Shown here piece after piece: positions 8,224 to 17,519 of a stretch of 64,000 nt of DNA. The notes beneath the pieces were generated by a model that had not been told where the DNA came from, ran no database searches, and saw only the letters and a program-made list of their open reading frames with translations. A program made the position numbers and the translations under genes. Source of the DNA: Solwaraspora sp. WMMA2056 (GTDB taxonomy: Bacteria > Actinomycetota > Actinomycetes > Mycobacteriales > Micromonosporaceae); NCBI RefSeq assembly GCF_030345095.1, contig NZ_CP128360.1:806001-870000 (forward strand). The letters run 5' to 3'. How positions within the stretch are numbered: position 1 is the first letter of the stretch; the number at the start of each line of letters is the position of its first letter.

Positions 8224-9507
8224 TCAGTCGGTCAGGAACGCGTCGATCTGGGCCAGGAACTCCGGCCACGCCGGCTCGGTCGCGCTGAGCAGATGGTTAC
8301 GGCTGTCCAGCAGGACCAGCTGGCTGTCCGGGATGAGCGTGGCCAGCTCGCTGGCCTGCGATATCGGCACCCGCAGGTCGTCGCGGCAGTGCAGGATCAA
8401 GGTCGGGCACTGCACCCGGTGGGCGATCGCCGACACGTCGATGCGGGCGAACTCCTCCAGGAAGCGGACCCCGTTGGCCGGCGACGTCGTCCGCCGTTGG
8501 AAGCCGATGAACTCCTCGAGCTCCTCCGGCGTACCGTCCGGCAGGAACTGGGCGGCGAACACCCCGAGGAAACTCGGATCCTGATGGGACCAGCCGACCC
8601 GGGCCAGGTTCAGATCCAGCGCGGCCTCGTCGCGTTCGGCCTGGTCGCGGGCCCGGACCAGGCGACCCCGGGCGTACGCCCCGGCGAGAATCAGCCGGCT
8701 GACCCGCTCCGGACGACGGACGGCGTACGCGACCGCCACCGCACCGCCCTGCGAGACGCCGAGCAGCGGGAACCGGTCGAGGCCCACCGCGTCGACCACG
8801 GTTTCCAGGTCGTCGACCCAGTCGTCGAACGAGAAACTCGGCACTTCCCAGTCGGACAGGCCGCAACCCCGCTCGTCGTAGCGGACCAGCTGGCGGTTGC
8901 GAGCCAGGCCGCTGAGCCAGTGCGACCAGACCGGGGTGGTCCACTCCAGATCAAGGTGGGACATCCAGTTGGCGGCCTTGAGCAGTGGCGGCCCGGAGCC
9001 GACGGTCGCGTACGCGATACGGGTGCCGTCGTCGGCCCGGCAGAACCGGACGACCTGGCTCTCCGGGACACCGATCGACGCAGCGGCCGCGCCGGCTCCC
9101 GCACGGGAGCCGGGCTCGGTGAGATGGCGGGTCGCGGGCTCGGCGCGGTGGCGGATGCCGCCCGCGCCGCCCGCCGTACCGCTGACGGGGAGCACCGTCA
9201 CCGGCGCCACGAACTGGTACCCGCGTCGGTGCACCGTGCGGATCAGCTGCTGGTGGCGGCCGGTGTCGCCGATGGCCAGGCGGGCGGTCCGCAGCCCGGT
9301 GGTGAGCGCCGCCTCGCTGACGAACCGGTCGCCCCACACCTGGTCGAGCAGCTCGGTCTTGGGCACCACCCGGTCCCGGTGCTCGATCAGATACTGCAGC
9401 AGGTCGAGGGCACGGGGCTCGACATGGACCGGTTGGCCGGACCGGCGCAGCTCGTAGCGGGCCATGTCCAGTTCGTACTCACCGAAGCGGTAGGTGTCGC
9501 CGGCCAT
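8224..9507 (-). CDS. OmpR-type winged-helix domain fused to alpha/beta hydrolase
   Basis: A 427-residue fusion. Residues 1-100 form a Trans_reg_C winged helix (LDLLQYLIEHRDRVVPKTEL, then VSEAALTTGLRTAR and IRTVHRRGYQFVAPV) without a receiver domain. An Ala/Gly linker leads to an alpha/beta hydrolase at about residues 160-427, with nucleophile elbow GVSQGG, acid in LHCRDDLRVP and His in DSRNHLL. It looks like a one-component regulator whose sensor is a hydrolase-like domain, possibly still catalytic. The start at 9507 (MAGDTYRFGEYEL) begins the fold; the open frame extends to 9681 but that part looks non-coding. It is divergent from the secreted protein at 9724. Confidence 0.88.
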   Translation of the reverse strand: MAGDTYRFGEYELDMARYELRRSGQPVHVEPRALDLLQYLIEHRDRVVPKTELLDQVWGDRFVSEAALTTGLRTARLAIGDTGRHQQLIRTVHRRGYQFVAPVTVLPVSGTAGGAGGIRHRAEPATRHLTEPGSRAGAGAAAASIGVPESQVVRFCRADDGTRIAYATVGSGPPLLKAANWMSHLDLEWTTPVWSHWLSGLARNRQLVRYDERGCGLSDWEVPSFSFDDWVDDLETVVDAVGLDRFPLLGVSQGGAVAVAYAVRRPERVSRLILAGAYARGRLVRARDQAERDEAALDLNLARVGWSHQDPSFLGVFAAQFLPDGTPEELEEFIGFQRRTTSPANGVRFLEEFARIDVSAIAHRVQCPTLILHCRDDLRVPISQASELATLIPDSQLVLLDSRNHLLSATEPAWPEFLAQIDAFLTD

Positions 9508-9581
9508 CGGGTGAGCGTACCGTCCGGGCCGCACCACGCCCCCACCAGATGATCTTGCAGTTCCGAGGTATGGAATCTCCG

Positions 9582-9594
9582 ACAGTTCGACTGT
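9582..9594. promoter_or_regulatory. Short palindrome in divergent promoter region
   Basis: ACAGT-TCG-ACTGT is a perfect inverted repeat in the 216-bp region between the winged-helix/hydrolase gene and the secreted-protein gene. This region is clearly richer in A/T than the flanking genes, as expected for promoters. It may be an operator for the winged-helix protein, but 5-bp arms are short and the call rests on position only. Confidence 0.35.
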
Positions 9595-9723
9595 AGGATT
9601 TCCGTCAGAAATACAGTGGCCCGCGACACATTTGACGCAATCATTCCCGGCCCACAATTTCCTCAGATAATCCTTCGACAACCGTCAGGTCGACGCCGGA
9701 TCCGGTCTCCACAATCGGTGGCC

Positions 9724-10965
9724 ATGACAATCCTGCAACGCCGACGGGTCAGCCGTCGCACCCGCACCGCAGCCGTCCTGTCCGTACTGATGCTCGCGCC
9801 GATGCTCGCCGTCAGCACACCCGCCGCCGCCTCCTCCACCGTGCCCACCGCGGAGATGGCCGACTGTCTGCTCTACGAGTCCGCCGAAGAGCTGGCCTGC
9901 TACCGCGACTTCCGGACCGCCATGAAGGTGGCGACCGCCGGGGCGGTCACCGACGCCCCGCGTGACGGCAGCCGACTCGACGCGGCGACCACCGAGCGGA
10001 TCGCCGCCGCCGGCACCGCCGCCACCCGCGCCATGGCTTCGGGTACGTCCGCGGCCGCCCAGGTGGTCCTCGGGATCGCGTACCAGAACGCCAACTACAC
10101 CGGCGGCTCACTGAGCATGGTCTCGCGATCCGGCACCTGCAGCGGCGGCAAGTACTACAACTTCAACAACCTCGCTGACGCCGGCGCCGCCTGGAGTAAC
10201 GTGATCAGTTCATACAAGAACATCACCGACTGCGCCAGCAACTATTACGTCAACACCAACCAGTCCGGCACCCCCCACATGTGGTACTCGCACGACCAGC
10301 TCGCGCAGGTGCCCGCCGACAACCAGTACAGCTCGGTCAGGTTCTGGGACGGACCGTCCCGCGCGGAGCTTTTCGAGCACTGCGACAGCCGGGCCGTGTC
10401 CTGCCAGTTCGTTGCGGGGACACCGGTGACCGAGACCACCGCCGGCTTCCACGAGGTCGCCTCGCACTTCAACTGCACCCCGTACGACAACAGCCTGTCG
10501 GTCGAATGGTCCGACACCACCGGTGGGTCGATCAGCATGACCGCCGAGGTGCCCGCGACCACCTTCGGCTCCAGCGCGCTGAGCAACGTGTCGACGAGCA
10601 TCAGCCAGAGCATCGGCCGGCAGTGGAACTGGGAGTCGACGGTCTCCCGGACCACGTCGCTCAACGCCGGCCCGTCGGGCTGGGCCGCGCTGGACCGCAG
10701 CCCCAAGCTGCAGACCGCCCAGGGCACGATCGAGATCAAGCTGAAGAACAAGGCCTGGGGCCGCAAGGAGTGGTACATCTGGGACTTCGAGGCGACCGTC
10801 GAGGTCCCCGACCACCTGGGCGTCACCCGGTCCCGGGGCGGCCCGATGACCGAGGCCCAGATCGCTGAGCTCTGCACCGACCCGGCCCGCCGGGCTGCCG
10901 CCGCGCCGACCCGCTCCGAGACCCGCCGCGAGCTCGCCGACGACCGGCCAGCCACCGCCAGCTGA
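9724..10965 (+). CDS. Secreted protein with peptidase-inhibitor I36-like domain
   Basis: A 413-residue protein with a signal peptide (about residues 1-37, basic start, hydrophobic core, cleavage near TPAAA-SS). A propeptide-like region follows. At about residues 115-175 lies a beta/gamma-crystallin-like segment of the peptidase inhibitor I36 kind (AYQNANYTGGSLSMV, GKYYNFNNLADAGAAW, and paired Cys). The C-terminal half (about 240-390) is rich in Ser, Thr and Trp with alternating polar and hydrophobic residues, and is not a family I recognise. A perfect hairpin terminator lies just after the stop. The role could be protease inhibition or surface binding. Confidence 0.82.
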   Translation: MTILQRRRVSRRTRTAAVLSVLMLAPMLAVSTPAAASSTVPTAEMADCLLYESAEELACYRDFRTAMKVATAGAVTDAPRDGSRLDAATTERIAAAGTAATRAMASGTSAAAQVVLGIAYQNANYTGGSLSMVSRSGTCSGGKYYNFNNLADAGAAWSNVISSYKNITDCASNYYVNTNQSGTPHMWYSHDQLAQVPADNQYSSVRFWDGPSRAELFEHCDSRAVSCQFVAGTPVTETTAGFHEVASHFNCTPYDNSLSVEWSDTTGGSISMTAEVPATTFGSSALSNVSTSISQSIGRQWNWESTVSRTTSLNAGPSGWAALDRSPKLQTAQGTIEIKLKNKAWGRKEWYIWDFEATVEVPDHLGVTRSRGGPMTEAQIAELCTDPARRAAAAPTRSETRRELADDRPATAS

Positions 10966-10980
10966 TCCCTGCCCCGCCTT

Positions 10981-11018
10981 CCGGCCCGGGGTGTCCGCTG
11001 GCGGACACCCCGGGCCGG
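10981..11018 (+). terminator. Perfect hairpin, bidirectional terminator
   Basis: An 18-bp perfect inverted repeat (10981-10998 and 11001-11018) with a 2-base TG between the arms. It lies 15 bases after the secreted-protein stop and just beyond the drmC stop at 11047, so it separates two convergent transcription units. There is no T-run, as is common in actinomycetes. Confidence 0.85.
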
Positions 11019-11046
11019 GGTGCCTTGTGAGGCCGCGACCTACCGG

Positions 11047-11865
11047 TCAGAGTCGCCGCAGGACTCCGGTGCGCGGTTCCATCAGCGCGGCGAAGTGGTC
11101 GACGAGTCGCCGTACCGCGTCCGGGTCCCGCACCACCACCCCGACTTCCAGGTTGTCCGACAGCGCCCGGTCGGTCAGGTTGGCGCTGCTGACCAGGGCG
11201 GCGTCGGTGTCGGCGGCGATCACCTTGGCGTGCAGGGCCGGAAGCGACCGGCCGGGCTGTCGCCGCGCCGCCGGCCAGTGCCAGCAGGTGACCCGGTCGC
11301 CGAGGCCGGCGAAGACGTCCGCTCCGGTCACCCCGCGCAGCGGTCCACCGTCGGCGGTGCCGCTCTCCAACACCAGGTCGACCCGGACGCCGCGGTCGGC
11401 GGCGGCGGACACCTCGGCGACGACCTCGGCGACGCCGTACGCGGCGAAGCTGACCATCAGCAGTGATCGGCGGGCCTGCCGGATCAACTCGACCACCACC
11501 GACCGGGTCAGCCGGACCGCGACGGCCGGGCTGCTCGGCCCGCTGACCACCAGCTCGGTACGCCGTACTTCGGCCCGTCGCTGCAGGTGGGCGGCGCTGC
11601 GCAGAGCGAGCGCGACGGCCGCACCGGGCAGGTCGGGGGCGTGACTTCGCCAGACGGCGACCAGCCGCCGGGCGTGGGCGGCGACCGCGTACCCGGGGCG
11701 GGCGTCGATCAGCGCGGCCTCCACCGTGGCCTCCGACCGCTGGACCGAGGCCAGTACGCCGGCCCAGGCGGCGACGTGCCCGGCCGGCAGCTCGGCGGCC
11801 AACTCGGCGACGGTTTCGGCCAGCACCTCGGAAGGAAGTCCGGCGGTGGCCTCGGACGGGTTCAC
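11047..11865 (-). CDS. drmC: DISARM protein DrmC, phospholipase D-like
   Basis: A 272-residue PLD-superfamily protein and the last gene of the DISARM operon. The catalytic HKD motif is visible as LHAKVIAADTDAALVSSANL, with the follow-up LVSSANLTDRALSDNLE. An earlier half-motif region contains ELIRQARRSLLMVSFAAYGV. The GTG start at 11865 lies 13 bases after the drmB stop, behind an AGGTGA. DrmC is one of the three core DISARM proteins (DrmA, DrmB, DrmC) and is reported to be the least essential for protection. The open frame runs on to 12201 but that stretch is antisense to no sensible protein. Confidence 0.92.
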   Translation of the reverse strand: MNPSEATAGLPSEVLAETVAELAAELPAGHVAAWAGVLASVQRSEATVEAALIDARPGYAVAAHARRLVAVWRSHAPDLPGAAVALALRSAAHLQRRAEVRRTELVVSGPSSPAVAVRLTRSVVVELIRQARRSLLMVSFAAYGVAEVVAEVSAAADRGVRVDLVLESGTADGGPLRGVTGADVFAGLGDRVTCWHWPAARRQPGRSLPALHAKVIAADTDAALVSSANLTDRALSDNLEVGVVVRDPDAVRRLVDHFAALMEPRTGVLRRL

Positions 11866-11878
11866 CGCTGGCAGCCGG

Positions 11879-13720
11879 TCACCTGAAGAAGCCGCACTCG
11901 TTGTCGGCGAGGGTGTCGACCAGCAACGACCGGTCCAGGTAGTGGTTGCCGCCTTCGCAGGACGTTTCGGCGGCGTACAGGCAGGCATGACAGGCGGCTC
12001 CGGCGAGCCGGCCGTGCACCGTCGGGTCGTGTTCGGCACAGAGCGGGTCGGAGCTGCACAGCCGGGCACCGTGCAACGCGCGGTCGATGAGTGGGCCGAG
12101 CCGGTCGGCCCGGCCGAGGGATACCAGGCCACCGAGGGTGCCTTCACTGTCCGGGGCGGCGGTGTAGAGCAGCACCCCGGCCATCGGCGAGTCGCCGGCA
12201 CGCGCGTACACCCGCTCGCCGATGCCGGAGGCGCTGTAGCCGCATTCCAGCGCCAGCTCCCGGATCAGGGTGTGCCCGAAGGTGTGCAGCAGCAGGTAGC
12301 GCAGGCCGGGCCAGCCTCCAGGGGGTAGTTGGCGCTGCGCCCGCCATTTGTCGTGGGCCCGGATCAGCAGGTGTTCGCGGGCTTTGACCGCGGGGTCGTG
12401 CTCCCAGGCGACGATGCGTTCCTCGGCGAACCGCAGGAAGATGCCTTCACCGCGGGTTTCGGCGCACGGCACCCAGGTGGGCGGCTCGGCGGACAGCGGT
12501 GCGCGGCACTGGTCGGGGGTGTCGAGCACGTCCCGTTCGGGGGCGTCGATGCGGGTGAAGCCGTACAGTGCGGCGACCCGACGCAGCCGGGGCACCAGCA
12601 CCACCTGGCTCAGCCAGTCCCGGTGCCCGGCCGGGACCGGCTCCGGCCGGGTGGTGAAGTCCGGCAGTGCCGCGCCGACGCTGGCGGTGAACGCGCGCCA
12701 CTCGGGCAGGTGCAGGTCGAGATTGTCCCAGTCACCGCCGCCGGGGGTGTCGCCGGCTTCGTGCCGCCGCTGGATCGCCGCCCACACCTTGTCCACTCCG
12801 TGCGGTTGCAGCTCGGGCCAGCAGGTCTGGGTGGGCAGGATCATCGTTCCGGTCTGCGCTGGCAGCGGGGCGAGCACGCTCAGCGTCGGCCAGAATTCGG
12901 CGACCAGGTGGTCCACCGGGTGTTCGGCCTTCGGCACGCTGAACACCGCCGCCTGCATGGCGAACCAGCTGTTGGTGGCGCCGAGCGCCAGGGTGCGCGG
13001 CGGCGCGTCGCACGGTTCGTAGCTGCCCAGGTGCGGATGGCGGCCCCGGCAGGCGGGCAGGTTGCGGTCGGCGAGCGCCCCGATCGCGTCCGAGATGGGC
13101 CGCGCCGCCGCGCACTGGCCGCAGGTGACGAAGATGTTGGTGGTCTCGCCGGTGCTGCCGCGTTCGGACAGTTGCAGCGGGTGCCCGGCCCCGGGGTCGC
13201 TGCCCCGGTGCGCGAAGTACGACCAGGGAAAGTCGTCGAGGTGGCCGTTGCCGCAGGCCAGCACGAACCGGGCCGGTACGGCGGTGGGTCGGCCGCCGCC
13301 GTTGCCCCGGCAGGTGTGCACGTAGCGGACCTTGTCCGGCGTCGGCGCCGAGACCAGCTCGAACAGACCCGACTCGACTGGGGCGAGTTGGTTGCACCGG
13401 GTGTCGGAGCAACGCAACCAGGCGGGAAACAACGCGACCGGCACCCCGATGCGGGCCCATTCGGCGTACGGGTCGGAGGTTTCCGGCAGGTGCGGCGGCA
13501 GCCGCAGCGCCTGCACCTGGTGACCGAGTTTGGCGCGCATGGCGGCGAGCAGCCGGTCTTCGGTGATGACGGTGGCGCGGGCCAGCTCCCAGTGGTCGAG
13601 GCCGAGCGGCATCACCGACAGGCTGGGCAGGTCGGCGACGGAGCCGATGCCGTAGGTGTGCAGCAGCTGGTTGGGGCGCAGCGCGCCGACCCGCAGTTGC
13701 CGTAGCTGTGGTTCGCTCAC
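11879..13720 (-). CDS. drmB: DISARM protein DrmB (DUF1998)
   Basis: A 613-residue protein with the DUF1998 domain in its C-terminal third (LLLHTFGHTLIRELALECGY, GVLLYTAAPDSEGTLGGLV). A Cys-rich cluster near the end (LCSSDPLCAEH, ACHACLYAAETSCEGGNHY) probably binds metal. In class 1 and 2 DISARM systems DrmB forms a complex with DrmA that loads on incoming DNA. The start is GTG 13720, overlapping the drmA stop as GTGA; the longer open frame upstream is antisense-like read-through inside drmA and is rejected. Confidence 0.95.
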   Translation of the reverse strand: MSEPQLRQLRVGALRPNQLLHTYGIGSVADLPSLSVMPLGLDHWELARATVITEDRLLAAMRAKLGHQVQALRLPPHLPETSDPYAEWARIGVPVALFPAWLRCSDTRCNQLAPVESGLFELVSAPTPDKVRYVHTCRGNGGGRPTAVPARFVLACGNGHLDDFPWSYFAHRGSDPGAGHPLQLSERGSTGETTNIFVTCGQCAAARPISDAIGALADRNLPACRGRHPHLGSYEPCDAPPRTLALGATNSWFAMQAAVFSVPKAEHPVDHLVAEFWPTLSVLAPLPAQTGTMILPTQTCWPELQPHGVDKVWAAIQRRHEAGDTPGGGDWDNLDLHLPEWRAFTASVGAALPDFTTRPEPVPAGHRDWLSQVVLVPRLRRVAALYGFTRIDAPERDVLDTPDQCRAPLSAEPPTWVPCAETRGEGIFLRFAEERIVAWEHDPAVKAREHLLIRAHDKWRAQRQLPPGGWPGLRYLLLHTFGHTLIRELALECGYSASGIGERVYARAGDSPMAGVLLYTAAPDSEGTLGGLVSLGRADRLGPLIDRALHGARLCSSDPLCAEHDPTVHGRLAGAACHACLYAAETSCEGGNHYLDRSLLVDTLADNECGFFR

Positions 13721-16700
13721 GCCAGCGCCTCCGGCCCGTCGGCTCCGCCAGCGGCCCCACCGGCAGCGGCCCCGGTGCCGGTCGCCGGATCGACGCGGGG
13801 CACGAACGGTGGCGGTGGTTCCGCCATGGCTGCCCCGGCGAGCTGCAGCTGCAGCTGTACGCCGGGTTCGACGTCGCGCAGCGAGGTGGGGCAGGTGGTC
13901 TGCCGCCAGCGGCCCTCCTCGGGGCGGTGCAGCAGCCCGGCGGTGTCGTCGCTGCGGCGTGGTTTGTCGTACGCGAGCCGCCGGGCGGGCATGGCCCGTT
14001 CCCGCGCCCACGCGTCGAGCCGCGCTTCCAGCTCGTCCTCGACGCGTAGCCGTACGGCGTTGTCGGCGGCGACGTCGCTGCGTCGGGCGAGGAAACGCAC
14101 CACGTGGTCGGCGAGGGGGCCGTAGCGGTCGAAGTGCTGGGCGCTCAGGTTGCCGTTGTAGGTGTGTTCCAGGTTGCGGATCAGGGCGACCAGCACCCCG
14201 GTCAATCCGCGGTCGATGGCCCGTTCGGCGAACGGGGTGACCGACAGCGCTTCGACCTGCCGGTAGACGGTGGCGTGGAAGTGGTCGAAGCGTTCGTAGT
14301 GTGACAGGTCGCGGGGGCGGGCCCAGTTGTAGACGGTGAAGACGATGCCGGGGGCGGCGCGACCGACCCGGCTGGTGGCCTGGATGTACTCGGCGGCCGA
14401 CTTGGGCTGGTTGGCGACGACCATCACGCCGAGCCGGGAGACGTCGACCCCGACGGAGATCATGCTGGTGGCGAGGAGCACGTCGATCGGTCTCGGGCCG
14501 GCTTTGCCGCGCCCGCCGGTGAACCGGACGGCGAGCCGGTCCAGCAGTGGCCGGATCGCGTCGGAGGGCATCCGGGAGGTCAGTTCCTCCAGCAGCGGGT
14601 CGTAGCGGCGGGCCAGGCCGCGTTCGTCGGCGCGGGCGAGTCGGGTGGAGACGTCGTCTTCGACGAGGCGTCGCATGCCGCCGAGGTCGCGCAGGCTGTT
14701 GAAGTAGCCGACCAGGGTCATGTACGGGTCGGTGACGTCGTTGCGGCCGTAGCGTTCGTGCAGCTTCTGGGCGGCACCGAGGACCGACACGTACACCCGG
14801 ATCAGGGCCGACTTGATCCGGGTGCCGTGGGCGCAGATGCCGATGTAGCGCCGGCCGGGACGCTGGTCGGGGTCGCGCTGGCGGGCGAAGAAGCTGTCGG
14901 CGGCGTCCAGGCCGGGCGGTGGGAAGACGCTGGTCGAGCGGTGGAACAGTGCGCCGATCTGCTGGTGGGCGCGGCGGACGGTCGCGGTGGAGGCGATCAC
15001 CTTGGGCCGGGTCGAGTGACCGGTCACCGGCTGCCAGGTGGCGAGCCGGTCGACGGCGGTCTCGTAGAGGCCGACGAGGGAGCCGAGCGGACCGGAGATC
15101 AGGTGCAGCTCGTCCTGGATGATCAGGTCGGGGGGTCGCAGCCGGGGGCAGTCGACGATGCTGGCCGGCCCGGCGGTGCCGGCGGCCCGGTGGTACGTCG
15201 CTTCCCAGTCGGCGTGTTCCAGGTCTTCGGTGACGTAGCCGTGCCGTTCACAGCGCCGGCTGACCTGCCCGAACAACGCTGCTGTCGCGCCTTTCCAGGC
15301 CAGTTGGGCGAACTTGTCGACGGTGGCGATCAGCAGGGCCGGCGGGTGCCGGTAGATCTCCTCGTCGACGACGAGCACCGGCAGCCCGCGCTGGTCGTCG
15401 GGCCGGCCGAACCCGGCGAGGTCGCTGAACGGGCATTCGACGTCGGGGCAGCGGACCAGGGTCCGGCGGTACGTCGGGTCGATCACGATGTCCCGGCCGG
15501 GTTCGATCCGGCTGCCGCACCACGGGCAGCTGGTCAGCTGGTGCGGTGAGCCGTGGCCCCGGGTGGCGGCGCCGCGCCGGCCACGCTGCTGCTGCTGCCA
15601 CTGCCGGGCCTGGTCGGTGTGGTTGGGGGTGACCTTGCCGCCGACCCACAGTCCGATCCGGATCGGCGTGTCGCCCCAGGTGGTTTCGTCGGCCAGGCGC
15701 AGCGTCTCGGCGGCGCAGATCAGGGTGGCGGCCCGCTCGAACTGTTGGATGGTGAGCAGCCGCAGCGTGTAGCGCATCAGCACGGCGAGGCCGTCGGCGG
15801 CGACCAGTCCGCCGTAGGCGGGTTGCAGCCGGCGGATCGCGATGGTGAAGGCGGTCAACCCGAGGTACGCCTCGGTCTTGCCGCCACCGGTGGGGAACCA
15901 CAGCAGGTCGGCGACGGCCCGCTGCTGGTCCTCGGTGCGTTCGGCGTGCCGGGGGTCGGCCAGCGCCGGCAGATTGATCAGCAGGAAGGCGAGCTGGAAC
16001 GGCCGCCAGCGGTGGTTGACGGGCTGGTCGGCGGCGGCGGTCGCCGCCGCGAGCCCGACGCCGGGGTGTTCGCGACGGGCGTCGGCGACCCTGGTGTGCA
16101 CCCGCTGCAGGTACATCGCCCGGTTGGCGAAGCCGAAGGCGCGGCGGGCGGCCGGGTCGGTGGCGAGCAGGCCGATGCCGGCGGCGATCCGGTCGGCGGC
16201 CCGGCGGGCGTCGCGCAGCGCCTCGGTGACCTGCTGACGGTGTTCGGTGAGCCGGCGGTGCGGCTGGTCGGCGGCGGCTTCGTTGCCGGCGATCCAGGCC
16301 CGGTAGCCGTCGACGAGCGGGGTCAGCGCCGCCAGCAGCGGATCACCGGCCGGATTGCGTGCCGTGCCTCTGGCCGGGGCGGCCGGCGGGGTGGCGGCCA
16401 GCTCGGCGAGGCGTTTCATGTCGAGCTCGACGGCGGCCAGCTCCGGCAGATCGGGGTCGGTGTCGGCGGTCGGCACGTCGGTGAACGGCAGTTCGTGTAC
16501 GGGCACCGGGCAGGTGCGGATCCGGTGGGCGCGCAGCGCGGGGTCGCCGCCGGCCGCCGGGTCGGCCCGCACGGCGGTGCCGTGGCCGACGGCGTACTCG
16601 GGGTGGAAGCGGTAGGCCATCGCGAGCCGGCGGCGTTCGGCCTGGTCGGAGGCGTCGCCGCCGGTGATCTGCTCGGGTCGGGGCCAGAAGACCGGCTGGT

Positions 16701-17337
16701 CGCCGTCGCCGGTGGCGGACAGCTCCACCTGGAAGATCCAGGAGCTGGCGTCGCGCCGCGCGCCGGGCCGCTGCCGGTTCTCCAGGAACAGGGAGATCAG
16801 CCAGCGGCCGTCGCGGCGGCGGGCCCGGCCGCGTACCACGATGTCGGGTTGGTCCGGGTCGGGGGCCTGCGGCGGCAGCGGGCCTTCGGCGAGTACGACG
16901 ATGATGGTGCCGCCGTGGCTCTGGCGCTGCCAGACCCGGCCGGCGTGTTCCTCGCGCTGCGAGGTGGCCCGGTCGTAGCGACCCCAGCCGCCGGTGACCT
17001 GCAGCGCGGTGGCGGCACCGTCCACGGTGGCGGTGAAGCCGAGCGCAGACGGGGCGAGGCTGGGCACGTTGGGCGCGCTCGGCTCCGGCTGGCCCTCCAT
17101 GATGTCCGGTGCGCTGGCGTCGGAGAGCTCGTCCTGGGTGTCGGGCTCGACGGCCTGGCCGTTGGGGGCGAGCCGGCCGAGCAGGTAGCGGTCGAGCGGG
17201 CTCTCCTGGGTGCCGAACTCCTCGTCCGGCCCGTCGAGCGGCCCGAGCAGGTCGGCCAGGACCAGCGCCTGCAGTTCGTCGCGGATCACGCCCGCGTCTG
17301 GTCTGCCGAGTACGCCTGCCTCACCCATGCCCGCCAC
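13717..17337 (-). CDS. drmA: DISARM protein DrmA, SF2-type helicase
   Basis: A 1206-residue helicase, the usual DrmA size. Walker A reads WFPTGGGKTEAYLG and the motif II position reads IIQDELHLISG. Motif III is STAT and motifs V-VI are TSMISVGVDVSRLG and QATSRVGR. A Zn-finger-like CPWCGSRIEPG and a further Cys pair stand between the two RecA lobes. It ends in a Pro/Gly/Ala-rich tail. DrmA is the core DISARM helicase. In canonical class 1 operons it follows drmMI directly; here 10.8 kb of other genes lies between them. A second ATG at 17328 (MGEAGVLG) is an alternative start. Confidence 0.96.
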   Translation of the reverse strand: MAGMGEAGVLGRPDAGVIRDELQALVLADLLGPLDGPDEEFGTQESPLDRYLLGRLAPNGQAVEPDTQDELSDASAPDIMEGQPEPSAPNVPSLAPSALGFTATVDGAATALQVTGGWGRYDRATSQREEHAGRVWQRQSHGGTIIVVLAEGPLPPQAPDPDQPDIVVRGRARRRDGRWLISLFLENRQRPGARRDASSWIFQVELSATGDGDQPVFWPRPEQITGGDASDQAERRRLAMAYRFHPEYAVGHGTAVRADPAAGGDPALRAHRIRTCPVPVHELPFTDVPTADTDPDLPELAAVELDMKRLAELAATPPAAPARGTARNPAGDPLLAALTPLVDGYRAWIAGNEAAADQPHRRLTEHRQQVTEALRDARRAADRIAAGIGLLATDPAARRAFGFANRAMYLQRVHTRVADARREHPGVGLAAATAAADQPVNHRWRPFQLAFLLINLPALADPRHAERTEDQQRAVADLLWFPTGGGKTEAYLGLTAFTIAIRRLQPAYGGLVAADGLAVLMRYTLRLLTIQQFERAATLICAAETLRLADETTWGDTPIRIGLWVGGKVTPNHTDQARQWQQQQRGRRGAATRGHGSPHQLTSCPWCGSRIEPGRDIVIDPTYRRTLVRCPDVECPFSDLAGFGRPDDQRGLPVLVVDEEIYRHPPALLIATVDKFAQLAWKGATAALFGQVSRRCERHGYVTEDLEHADWEATYHRAAGTAGPASIVDCPRLRPPDLIIQDELHLISGPLGSLVGLYETAVDRLATWQPVTGHSTRPKVIASTATVRRAHQQIGALFHRSTSVFPPPGLDAADSFFARQRDPDQRPGRRYIGICAHGTRIKSALIRVYVSVLGAAQKLHERYGRNDVTDPYMTLVGYFNSLRDLGGMRRLVEDDVSTRLARADERGLARRYDPLLEELTSRMPSDAIRPLLDRLAVRFTGGRGKAGPRPIDVLLATSMISVGVDVSRLGVMVVANQPKSAAEYIQATSRVGRAAPGIVFTVYNWARPRDLSHYERFDHFHATVYRQVEALSVTPFAERAIDRGLTGVLVALIRNLEHTYNGNLSAQHFDRYGPLADHVVRFLARRSDVAADNAVRLRVEDELEARLDAWARERAMPARRLAYDKPRRSDDTAGLLHRPEEGRWRQTTCPTSLRDVEPGVQLQLQLAGAAMAEPPPPFVPRVDPATGTGAAAGGAAGGADGPEALA

Positions 17338-17519
17338 CGTAACGGCTCCCCCCCGACACCGTCCTCATGCGATCGGCTGTACCCGTCGGTCTGGCAAGAA
17401 CGATCACTACCCAGACGTACACCTCGTCGGCGAGACCGTTTGCGTCGAGTACTCAAGACCTTGTGTTGATCACATTGGACACATACGGTGGCTGTCAGGA
17501 GTCAATCAAGGGCCTGCCT

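Noticed and set aside
15553-17469. A 638-residue plus-strand frame opposite drmA
   Set aside because: Antisense of drmA; Gly/Val/Gln-rich without motifs, while the minus frame has complete helicase motifs.
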